64,000 nucleotides of DNA, from NCBI GenBank assembly GCA_963786195.1, contig CAWAYH010000003.1, positions 186,001 to 250,000 on the forward strand, read 5' to 3'. This document shows positions 56,661-64,000 of this stretch, in pieces (within the stretch, counting starts at the first letter, position 1; each line of letters begins with the position of its first letter). The stretch is from CAWAYH01 sp963786195 (GTDB taxonomy: Bacteria; Acidobacteriota; Vicinamibacteria; Vicinamibacterales; 2-12-FULL-66-21). Under the pieces are notes generated by a model. That model had not been told where the DNA came from. It saw only the letters and a list, made by a program, of their open reading frames with translations, and made no database searches. Made by a program: the position numbers and the translations under genes.

Positions 56661-57945
56661 ACACGCTGTGGCTCAGTGCCGGTGTTCTGCTGCCGCTCGA
56701 CAAAGGGGGAAAGCTGCGGACGTGGCACATCATGCGTCACCTCGCACGACGGCACGACATCACGTATCTGTCCTTCGCCGACGCGACCACGACGCTCGCC
56801 GACCTGAACGGCATGGGCGAGGTGTGCCGGTCGATCGAAACGGTGCCTCGGACCGATCCTCCCAAGGGCACGTGGCGGTTTCACGCCGACGCTGGCCGGT
56901 ACCTCGCCGACCCGATTCCATACGCGATCGCGAAGTATCGCTCAGCGGCCTACCAGCAGCGGCTCTGCGATCTGCTGGAACGCCACCGCTTCGACGCCAT
57001 CGTCTGCGACTTCCTGGTTCCGCTGGTGAACGCCCCGAACCAGCTGCCGTCCCCCGTCGTGTTGTTCACGCACAACGTGGAGTCCGAGATCTGGCGCCGT
57101 CACGCGGACACCGCGGCGAATTTCGTGGCGCGAGGCCTCCTTCGCCAGCAGTGGCGCCGGATGCAGCGATTCGAGGGCCAGGCGCTCGCGCGCGCCGATG
57201 TCGTCGTCGCTGTCTCGAACGCCGACGCGGCGATGTTCACCCGGTTGTATCCGGGCGCCGCGCGGCGTCCGATTGCACGCGTGCCAAACGGGGGTTGATA
57301 CTGGGTACTTCATCGCCCGTGTCGACGGCCCCGCGCCGAGGACATCTCGTTTTCACCGGTTCCATGGACTGGCTGCCCAACGAGGACGGCGTGCTGTATT
57401 TCGCCCGCGAGGTTCTCCCGCGCATCCGGACCGCCGAACCCGACGTCACGCTGACGATCGTCGGTCGCGCGCCGACGCCCGCGGTACGACGGCTGGCCGA
57501 GCTACCGGGAATTGACGTCACGGGACGAGTGGACGACGTGCGACCCTATCTCGCGGACGCCGACGTCTACGTCGTGCCCCTCCGAATTGGCGGCGGGACT
57601 CGCCTCAAGATCTTCGAGGCGATGGCCATGGGGCGAGCGGTCGTGTCCACGACGATTGGCGCAGAAGGACTGCCGGTCACCTCGGGGCAGAACATTGCCA
57701 TCGCCGACGATCCAGAGCACTTTGCCGGAGCCGTCGTCGATCTGATTCGCGATCGCGAGGCCCGGCGGCGGCTCGAGAACGAGGCCCGGCGTCTGGTCTC
57801 CGAGCACTACGACTGGTCCGTCGTCGCTCGGGACTTCGAGCAGGCATTGATGAGTGTCACCAGGTATCAGGGGCAGAATGATGAACCTTTCAGTGTTCGG
57901 AATGGGATACGTCGGCTGCGTGTCGGCGGCGGCGCTCGCGGCTGA
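56657..57945 (+). CDS. GT4 glycosyltransferase, TIGR03087-like (frameshifted)
   Basis: The N-terminus NTLWLSAGVLLPLDKGGKLRTWHIMRHLARRHDI is the hallmark of the first sugar transferase of PEP-CTERM/EpsH1 loci. VLFTHNVESEIWRR and ADVVVAVSNADAAMF follow. After indels near 57290 come LVFTGSMDWLPNEDGVLYFAREVLPRI and YVVPLRIGGGTRLKIFEAMAMGRAVVSTTIGAEGL. The GTG start overlaps the amidotransferase stop. The C-terminal frame runs about 65 nt into the dehydrogenase gene; the true stop may be earlier. Confidence 0.8.
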
Positions 57946-59197
57946 CGGGCACCGCGTCATCGGGGTCGACGTGCAACCCGGCAAGGTCGACGCCGTCAAC
58001 GAAGGCCGCAGCCCGATTGTCGAAAAAGGACTCGACGAGCTGATCCGCGGCACGGTCGCCTCCGGATCGCTGCAGGCGACGACCGACACTGCGGCCGCGG
58101 TGGCGGCCACCGACCTGTCGCTCCTGTGCGTGGGCACACCGAGCCGCCGGAACGGCAGCCTGGACCTCACGCAGCTCGTGCGCGTCTGCGAGCAGATCGG
58201 GGCCGCCCTCCGGGCTAAACCCGAGTATCACGTGGTCGTCGTGCGGAGCACCGTTCTGCCCGGCACGACGCACGAATCCATCATCCCCACGCTCGAGCGC
58301 ACGTCCGGCAAGAAGTTCGGCGAGGGCTTCGGCGTGACGGTGAACCCCGAGTTTCTGCGGGAGGGGAGCGCGCTCGACGACTTCCGGACTCCGCCGATGA
58401 CGCTGGTGGGACACAACTACCGGTCGGACGCACAACCCACCCTCGCATTGTATGCGGGCGTCGGCGCGCCGCTCGTCACGACAAGCATCCGGACGGCCGA
58501 GATGATCAAGTACGTCAACAACACCTGGCATGCACTGAAGGTGTGCTTTGCCAACGAGATCGGCAATCTGTGCAAGAAAGTACAGGTCGACAGTCACGAG
58601 GTGATGGACATCTTCTGCCGCGACACCAAGCTGAACGTGTCCGCGATGTACCTCAAGCCGGGGTTCGCATTCGGGGGGTCATGCCTGCCGAAGGACGTGC
58701 GCGCGTTGCAATACCGGGGCAGGGAAGTGGACGTGGACATGCCCGTGATTCAGTCGATTCTCGCCAGCAATCAGCGGCAGATCCAGCAGGCGATCGACCA
58801 GGTGCTCGACACGGGACGCAAACGCGTCGGGCTGCTCGGCTTCAGCTTCAAGGCGGGCACGGACGATCTGCGCGAGAGCCCGATGGTCATCCTCGCGGAG
58901 GCGCTCCTGGGCAAAGGCCTGCAGCTGCGCATCTACGATCGGAGCGTCTCGCTCGCCCGGCTGGTCGGCGCCAACCGCGAGTACATCAACCAGCAGATCC
59001 CGCACCTCTCGTCGCTGCTCTGCGACAGGATCGACGACGTGCTTGCGCACGCGGACGTCATCGTCGTGGGGAACGCAGCCGCGGAGTTCGGGGATGCGCT
59101 GCGGCGAACGCGGCCGGATCAACACGTCATCGACCTGGTGAGGGCGAACGTCGACCGGGAGAAGATTGCCGCACACTACGAGGGCATCTGCTGGTAG
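57881..59197 (+). CDS. UDP-glucose/GDP-mannose 6-dehydrogenase family enzyme
   Basis: 438 residues. NLSVFGMGYVGCVSAAALAADGH is the N-terminal Rossmann nucleotide-binding motif. VVVRSTVLPGTTHESIIP and GVTVNPEFLREGSALDDF are central. GFAFGGSCLPKDVRAL carries the catalytic cysteine, and RVGLLGFSFKAGTDDLRESP opens the C-terminal domain. The pattern is closest to GDP-mannose dehydrogenase (AlgD-like), but I cannot decide between UDP-glucose and GDP-mannose. It would supply the uronic acid for the EPS, which fits the heparinase and amidotransferase genes of this locus. Confidence 0.9.
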   Translation: MNLSVFGMGYVGCVSAAALAADGHRVIGVDVQPGKVDAVNEGRSPIVEKGLDELIRGTVASGSLQATTDTAAAVAATDLSLLCVGTPSRRNGSLDLTQLVRVCEQIGAALRAKPEYHVVVVRSTVLPGTTHESIIPTLERTSGKKFGEGFGVTVNPEFLREGSALDDFRTPPMTLVGHNYRSDAQPTLALYAGVGAPLVTTSIRTAEMIKYVNNTWHALKVCFANEIGNLCKKVQVDSHEVMDIFCRDTKLNVSAMYLKPGFAFGGSCLPKDVRALQYRGREVDVDMPVIQSILASNQRQIQQAIDQVLDTGRKRVGLLGFSFKAGTDDLRESPMVILAEALLGKGLQLRIYDRSVSLARLVGANREYINQQIPHLSSLLCDRIDDVLAHADVIVVGNAAAEFGDALRRTRPDQHVIDLVRANVDREKIAAHYEGICW

Positions 59198-59208
59198 GGA
59201 GGCAGCAG

Positions 59209-60675
59209 CTACTGTTCGAAGAGCTGTGCGCTCAGCCCGTAGAACCGCTGCTCCCGGCCGATCCGGTAGGTCCTCGCGAGGTGTGACGGGATGAGCCGGG
59301 CGTCATCTTTGCTGTCCGACAGAATCAGCCAGACCCGTCCATGGTCCTGAACGATTGCGTCCAGAGCGCCGAGCTCCTCGGGTTGAACGCTCTCCCCGGC
59401 CCTGAACCGGCGGGGGGGGAAGCCTGCAAGCGGCAGATCCTGACGGTGCGAATAGTAGCGGAATCCCTGGCGTCTGCTGGTTTGGTGAAAGAGGATCAGA
59501 TCGCCAGGTTCGGCGGCGCCCTCCACATAGTGAGTCAGATCGCGCCAGTTCTCCTTGGTCGTACACTGTTCCCACCTCACCGTATTCACCGTCGACAGCG
59601 CTGCCAGCAGGAGCCCGACGGCAGTTCCGACGGCGCGCGGCCGAATGGAGATGATGCCGCGCGCCACGAGAATCGTGAGCGGCGCCAGGGAAGCCATCGC
59701 GACGCGCGACATGAAGATCGGCACCACCACGCGGGAGAGGAGCCACGGCAGCGCGATAGGCACGATCGTCCAGATCGTGAGGACGGTGAACGCCACGAGC
59801 GGCGGGAGCTCGGTATCGGCCGCTTTCGCGGACGCCGAAGGGGCGGCACCGAGCATGGCCGCGCTGCCGGCCAGCGCGAGCGCGACTGCGAAGAAGAACA
59901 GCTGCGGGGAACCTGCCATCTCGATCAGGACGTCGACGATCGACCCGGCCGTCGGAGGCGGAAGCCAGAACACGCCTCCGAGCCGGCTCAACTGCTGGCT
60001 GGAAATGTACAGCCACGGCGCAACGCAGACGGCGACAGCGATCTGCAAGCGAAGCCATCTGCCAGGCTTCGTCGATGGGGCGGCGATCGGCGACCAGCGC
60101 GTCGCAGCCCAGCACAACTGGTGCGCCAGCAGAACGAAGAGACCCACGGTGTGGGCGTAGAACGTGCCGACCGAGCTCGCCACGTACAAGAGGTCGATGC
60201 TGCGATGCCGTCCGGGTAGTTTCACGAACGCATACATGCTGAGCGTCGCGAAGCAAGACAGCATGCTGTACATCCGGGCTTCTCGAGAATATAAGACATG
60301 AAACAGGGATGTAGCCATCAGCAGAGCAACCCAGAGGGACAGCACGCTCCCTCCGAGCGCGCGCGCCAGGGCATAGCTTGCTGCAATACCGCCTATGCCA
60401 AACACGACCGAGAGCGATCGAAGCGCCGCTTCGTCCTCTCCGAACAGCAGCGCCCATCCGTGCAAGAGTTGGTAATAGATGGGCGGGTTGTTGTCCGTCG
60501 TCGCACTCGCGTGCGCGATCTCGATGAGAGAGGTGCGGGCCTGCAGCGCGCTGTGAGCCTCGTCGTGCCAGAGGCTCTCACGGCCAAGATCGGCCGTTCT
60601 CAGCAGAGTCGCGAACAGCAGAACAAGCGTCAGCGCGAAGAACTGCTGCGGCCGCGTCATTTTCGTCTCAGCCAT
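59209..60675 (-). CDS. GT-C family integral membrane glycosyltransferase-like protein, 488 aa
   Basis: About eleven TM helices. The first periplasmic loop carries LGRESLWHDEAHSAL, where the acidic pair after W is typical of the ArnT/GT39/GT83 superfamily. YSREARMYSMLSCFATLSMYAFVKL follows, as in the RgtA-like proteins. The C-terminal 100 residues are soluble (YYSHRQDLPLAGFPPRRFRAGE). It probably transfers a sugar from a polyprenyl-phosphate donor outside the membrane. It faces the dehydrogenase gene convergently. Confidence 0.75.
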   Translation of the reverse strand: MAETKMTRPQQFFALTLVLLFATLLRTADLGRESLWHDEAHSALQARTSLIEIAHASATTDNNPPIYYQLLHGWALLFGEDEAALRSLSVVFGIGGIAASYALARALGGSVLSLWVALLMATSLFHVLYSREARMYSMLSCFATLSMYAFVKLPGRHRSIDLLYVASSVGTFYAHTVGLFVLLAHQLCWAATRWSPIAAPSTKPGRWLRLQIAVAVCVAPWLYISSQQLSRLGGVFWLPPPTAGSIVDVLIEMAGSPQLFFFAVALALAGSAAMLGAAPSASAKAADTELPPLVAFTVLTIWTIVPIALPWLLSRVVVPIFMSRVAMASLAPLTILVARGIISIRPRAVGTAVGLLLAALSTVNTVRWEQCTTKENWRDLTHYVEGAAEPGDLILFHQTSRRQGFRYYSHRQDLPLAGFPPRRFRAGESVQPEELGALDAIVQDHGRVWLILSDSKDDARLIPSHLARTYRIGREQRFYGLSAQLFEQ

Positions 60676-60713
60676 GGCAAGAACAGCGTTACATCAGTAT
60701 CCCGACGCCGCCC

Positions 60714-60729
60714 GGGCGTCAAGTTTGCA
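60714..60729 (+). promoter_or_regulatory. Sigma-54 promoter candidate
   Basis: GGGCGT-CAAGT-TTGCA, GG-N10-GC with a consensus -12 box; -24 is GGGCGT, weaker than at the other sites. The inferred start is near 60740, about 60 nt before the ATG chosen for the next gene. Confidence 0.5.
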
Positions 60730-60801
60730 GGGTGTTAGGGCGTCATGCAGCGTGAAGGGTGGGGCCCCGGCTCAGCCGGGGCGGTAGATTTCGAGGCCCG
60801 T

Positions 60802-62061
60802 ATGAGGCGCCGGCGCTTCGCGCGCTGCATTCTTCGCGCCGAGAATGCGATCGCGGCCGGCAGCTTCGTGGACGCGCGCGCAGCGCTCGATGAAGCCAAC
60901 GAGCTGGCGTCTGGCGCGGCCGAGGTGTCCGCGCTCGAAGCGAGAATGGCCCCCGGCGCGGACGTGCTCTCGGCTCCGGCACAAGTGGTCGTGCCGGACG
61001 ACTTGCCGCTCGCCACCGAAGGCGAGGGAATCTCTGATGACGTCATCATCGATGGAATCTCAGCTGACGTCGGAGACCCCGTCGTGGCCAATCCGGAGCA
61101 GGTCGAGCTCGACCGTTCCGGTCCTTGGGTATTGACCCGGAACCGGCGACCCAGTCCGTTCCGGCGCGTGGCCCTCGCCGTCGGTCAGCTGGCCTTGGTG
61201 GGCGGAGTGGGATACGGCTTGGTACAGCTCTCTGTTACGAAGTCCCCAAGCGAGAACTCACAAACGGTCAGCGAGCGTACCATTGATGCCCCGGTTACCC
61301 ACGCAGCCCCCGCGGCACCAATCACATCGGCCCCGTCACCAGAACCGGAACCGGCCCGATCACAAGAACCAGTAAGGGCGGCGACCCTGAAGCCACCCAA
61401 ACGGGTCATCCTCGCGGGTGCGAGCGGAGCACTCCCGCCCCCGTCGACGGCTCCTCGAAAGGATTCCCGCGACAAGCGCAAGGAGACGACTGAAGTCGTC
61501 ATTCGACCGCCGTACAGGCCGTCCCTCCGTTCGGTTTCGCGGCCCAGCCTGACAACGCCACCTGCCCCGGTCGCACCACCATCACCGCACGCAGAATCGC
61601 CGACCGTAGCGCCTCTGGCGGCTGCGGAACCGGCCGGGACACCCGCGCCGGAGCCGGTCGCAACTACCGGTGGGAGCGTAGACGCTCGCACTGATGCTTC
61701 TCTACTCGCGCCGCGAGCTGCGGGAACGTCAGCGGGCGACGATGAGTCGCAGATACGCACGGTGCTGAGACGATATGAATCGGCCTACAACCGGCTCGAT
61801 GTCAAGGCTGTCGTCGATGTCTGGCCAAACCTCGACTCAGGCGCGCTGGATCGCGCGTTCAAGGACCTCATAGCTCAGAGAATCTCTCTCGGCTCCTGTG
61901 AGATCACGAAGATTGGGGATCTCGGCGTCGCCACGTGCGTCGGCCGGGCCACGTGGCAGCCGCGGATCGGTGCCGGGCTGCAGACGGCCAATCGATACTG
62001 GGCGTTCAACCTGCGAAGGAAACCTGAAGGCTGGCGGATCGAGCAGATACGCGTGAGATAG
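60802..62061 (+). CDS. Single-TM protein with proline-rich linker and NTF2/SnoaL-like C-terminal domain
   Basis: 419 residues. The N-terminal 50 residues are helical (ILRAENAIAAGSFVDARAALDEANELA). One TM segment (VALAVGQLALVGGVGYGLVQL) lies near residue 120. A Pro/Ala/Ser-rich linker of about 150 residues follows, then an NTF2-like domain (IRTVLRRYESAYNRLDVKAVVDVWPNLD ... WAFNLRRKPEGWRIEQIRVR). The domain resembles the extracytoplasmic tails of serine/threonine kinases in related bacteria, but no kinase domain is present. Function unknown. ATG 60802 follows GAGG; a more upstream ATG at 60745 is possible. Confidence 0.65.
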   Translation: MRRRRFARCILRAENAIAAGSFVDARAALDEANELASGAAEVSALEARMAPGADVLSAPAQVVVPDDLPLATEGEGISDDVIIDGISADVGDPVVANPEQVELDRSGPWVLTRNRRPSPFRRVALAVGQLALVGGVGYGLVQLSVTKSPSENSQTVSERTIDAPVTHAAPAAPITSAPSPEPEPARSQEPVRAATLKPPKRVILAGASGALPPPSTAPRKDSRDKRKETTEVVIRPPYRPSLRSVSRPSLTTPPAPVAPPSPHAESPTVAPLAAAEPAGTPAPEPVATTGGSVDARTDASLLAPRAAGTSAGDDESQIRTVLRRYESAYNRLDVKAVVDVWPNLDSGALDRAFKDLIAQRISLGSCEITKIGDLGVATCVGRATWQPRIGAGLQTANRYWAFNLRRKPEGWRIEQIRVR

Positions 62062-62120
62062 TCCTTCGGCGAGGTTTCGCCGGACGCCCGCTCGTTCCAC
62101 GGTGCGAGCGAGCATGGCGA

Positions 62121-62166
62121 GAGAGCGTGTCGGGGAGTCCGAGGGGCGAAGCCCCTCGGATGAGAG
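62121..62166. repeat. Dispersed repeat with perfect hairpin
   Basis: GAGGGGC-GAA-GCCCCTC (62141-62157) is a perfect 7-bp hairpin, and CGAAGCCCCTCGGATGAGA (62147-62165) is shared exactly with 10901-10919. The preceding GCGTGTCGGGGA also occurs at 12079. It lies directly beside the broken end of the transposase fragment. Confidence 0.6.
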
Positions 62167-62171
62167 ACGCG

Positions 62172-62777
62172 GCTAGCACGACCGGCGCCCGATGCGCGGA
62201 CAGGTTGTCCAATACCACGTGCACCTCCAGCGCCGGCTCGACGCTCGCGTCGATCTCGCGCAGGAACGCGACGAAATCCTGCGCCCGATGCTGCGGTTTG
62301 CAGCGCGCGAGGACCTCGCCCGTCGCGATGTTCAGCGCGGCGAAGAGGTCGAGCGTGCCGTTCCGAATGTAGTTATGCGTGCGTCGTTCGGGCTGCCCGA
62401 TGTCCATCGGCAAGATCGGTTGCGCCCGCTCGAGCGCCTGGATCTGGGATTTCTCGTCGAACGAGAACACCACCGCATTCGTGGGCGGATACATGTACAG
62501 ACCCACGACATCGCGGATCTTCTCGATGAGCTGCGGGTCCGGCGACATCTTGAACGATTCGGTGACGTGCGGCTTGAGGCCAAACGTGCGCCAGATGCGA
62601 CCGATGGTCGTGTGGCTCATGCCCGCCTTCGCCGCCATCGTTCGGGTGCTCCAGTGGGTCTCGCCCGGGGGCGTCGTCTGAAGGGTGGTCACGATCACCG
62701 CCTCGACGTCCTCATCCGAGATCGTGCGTGGGGTCCCGACGCGAGGCTCGTCATAGAGGCCGTCCAGCCGTCGGTCG
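62172..62777 (-). pseudogene. IS630-family transposase fragment, truncated at both ends
   Basis: Reading leftward: RRLDGLYDEPRVGTPRTISDEDVEAVIVTTLQ, HWSTRTMAAKAGMSHTTIGRIWR, VVFSFDEKSQIQALERAQP (first catalytic Asp) and VHVVLDNLSAHRAP (second catalytic Asp). The N-terminal helix-turn-helix part and the C-terminal part that carries the third catalytic Glu are absent; the match stops near 62172, at the dispersed repeat. It cannot be active. Its right end abuts the stop codon of the following outer-membrane gene. Confidence 0.8.
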
Positions 62778-63965
62778 CTAGCGCATCGTGTACTCGATGG
62801 CGATGGTTGGAACGAGGGACGCGCTCAGCCCACGGTCGCCAAGTGCCCAGGCAACGTGCCCGCCGACCACGAACGTATCCGCGATATTCCACTTGACGCT
62901 CGGGATCACGGTCACGAGCGTTCGTCCGTCAAGCGACGTCGTCAGCCTGTAGGTGTCGACGTTGCTCACCGTAGGATGCGGGGCGCTCGCCAAGATGAAC
63001 TGCCCGATCCCCGACACGTGCCGCCGCAGGATCTCGATAGTCACCGTTGCGCGAGGATGAGGGGCCACAGAAAGCGCGCCGGCCATGACCGTCTCGTCCG
63101 AGCTGCCGCCGCGGACGATCCCGGCGTTCGCGTGAAAGCTGACAGGGCCGCTTTCGACGGACGCCACGCTGAGGAGCCGCCAGGAAGCGGTCCCTGCGCC
63201 TAACAAGTTCTCCTCGTCTCCCGTCGGCAGTCGCACCTCTCCGGCAATCGCAACGCCCCCATACCGAGTCGTCAAGGCCGCGTACTTCGCTCTCACGGCG
63301 ATATCCGCGACGCCGGTGGCTGTCCCCGATGCTGCGGCCTGCGCGAACGGCGTGCCACGGTACACGTTGAGTCGCTCACCATCGAGGGTGATCCGCGCCA
63401 TCGGCACCGCGGCGCCAACCTCGAGGTGATCGGTGATGCCGATATTCGCGAACAGCGTGATGGTGCTGACCCGGAGGCTCATCGTGAGCGAGTCGACGTC
63501 GAACGGCGTGGCTTCATCGCGGAACTTGTTCGCCACAGTCACGAGGCTCCCGTCATCGAGGTGGTAGCCGTCCAACTGCGTGTAGTTGGTGGTCGACGCC
63601 GCCATTCCGAACGACATCCAGCCCTGCCCGGCCGTCAGCGCACGCTCGACGAAGAATGGGCCGAAGCTCCCGGACGCGCGCTCGACGGTGCCGAGCTCCG
63701 GATTGAGGCGGTACACGAAACCGCCGGACGACGTGGCAATCGGCGCTGAGGTGAGATTCACGAGCAGGGCGCGGGCGATCGTGTCAGCCACCGCCTCGGC
63801 CACCGCTCGATCCCGCTCGAAGTCTGCCGTTTGAACCGCCTGGTTCGTCATGAGGACGCCAATGGCGTCGCGGAGGGTGCCTTGCGCGCCGGCGATCGCC
63901 GGCGTCAGGAACACACTCGACATGACTAGACAACCGATACCCGTCCTCGTCATCCACGTCCTCAT
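62778..63965 (-). CDS. Outer-membrane beta-barrel protein (phenol-degradation-locus MetA-like)
   Basis: 395 residues. Signal peptide (LVMSSVFLTPAIAGAQ). An N-terminal conserved part (VADTIARALLVNLTSAPIATSSGGFVYRLNPELG) is followed by RASGSFGPFFVERALTAGQGWMSFGMAAS and alternating beta strands (LEVGAAVPMARITLDG, VIPSVKWNIADTFVVGGHVAWALG), ending IEYTMR, a plausible C-terminal beta-signal. The protein seems complete. The function of this family is poorly known; transport of hydrophobic compounds is proposed. An IS630 fragment adjoins its stop. Confidence 0.7.
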   Translation of the reverse strand: MRTWMTRTGIGCLVMSSVFLTPAIAGAQGTLRDAIGVLMTNQAVQTADFERDRAVAEAVADTIARALLVNLTSAPIATSSGGFVYRLNPELGTVERASGSFGPFFVERALTAGQGWMSFGMAASTTNYTQLDGYHLDDGSLVTVANKFRDEATPFDVDSLTMSLRVSTITLFANIGITDHLEVGAAVPMARITLDGERLNVYRGTPFAQAAASGTATGVADIAVRAKYAALTTRYGGVAIAGEVRLPTGDEENLLGAGTASWRLLSVASVESGPVSFHANAGIVRGGSSDETVMAGALSVAPHPRATVTIEILRRHVSGIGQFILASAPHPTVSNVDTYRLTTSLDGRTLVTVIPSVKWNIADTFVVGGHVAWALGDRGLSASLVPTIAIEYTMR

Positions 63966-64000
63966 TTTTCACCCTTGACCTCTGAAGCCACGACGCTGCC

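Noticed and set aside
1..64000. tRNA, rRNA or CRISPR array
   Set aside because: No T-loop GGTTCRANTCC with acceptor stem, no rRNA stretch and no regularly spaced repeats were found by reading.

Overview
The window is GC-rich and uses many GTG and TTG starts. A reaction-centre-type cytochrome c, a PadR-HAAS/RDD operon and an XrtA-style exopolysaccharide (EPS) locus together suggest an Acidobacteriota (Vicinamibacteria-like) genome, probably assembled from a metagenome. No rRNA, tRNA or CRISPR array was seen. Many genes are broken by one- or two-base frameshifts that leave the conserved protein readable across frames. These look like residual assembly indels, so such genes are given as single loci.

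Left part (1-12100): a Dyp-type peroxidase cut by the left edge; a perfect 26-bp palindrome; a small conserved hypothetical gene behind a strong leftward terminator; a dihaem cytochrome c, LytS-type kinase and LytTR regulator set; a PadR / HAAS-RDD / alpha-beta hydrolase operon with an operator-like palindrome in its promoter; two integral membrane proteins; a truncated DJ-1/PfpI gene; and cutC.

Carrier-protein operon (13546-21234, leftward): six overlapping genes encode an acyl carrier protein, an acyl-CoA dehydrogenase, a class II aminoacyl-tRNA-synthetase-like amino acid:[carrier protein] ligase, a DUF1839 protein, a GH2 beta-mannosidase-like enzyme and a tandem alpha/beta hydrolase of the exosortase-associated kind. 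It is bracketed by two sigma-54 activators that lack receiver domains, and it has its own -24/-12 promoter. This is the most interesting part of the window: it looks like a dedicated pathway that loads an amino acid on a carrier, modifies it and transfers it, perhaps onto the polysaccharide made next door.

EPS locus (21588-60675): a sigma-54 activator and a degenerate GGDEF protein are followed by a Wza-like exporter, GNVR chain-length protein, BY-kinase, polyprenyl-phosphate sugar transferase, Wzx flippase, XrtA-type ATPase, Wzy polymerase, at least five GT2 and three GT4 glycosyltransferases, four methyltransferases, a type I phosphodiesterase-like protein, two secreted beta-helix proteins, an outer-membrane barrel, a heparinase II/III protein, two asparagine-synthase-like amidotransferases, a polysaccharide deacetylase, a UDP-glucose/GDP-mannose dehydrogenase and a GT-C membrane protein. 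No exosortase is present. Seven -24/-12 (sigma-54) promoter matches lie upstream of these units on both strands, which suggests that the carrier-protein operon and the EPS genes form one RpoN regulon.

Right end (60802-63965): a single-TM protein with an NTF2-like C-terminal domain, a dispersed-repeat copy, an IS630 transposase fragment truncated at both ends, and an outer-membrane beta-barrel protein.
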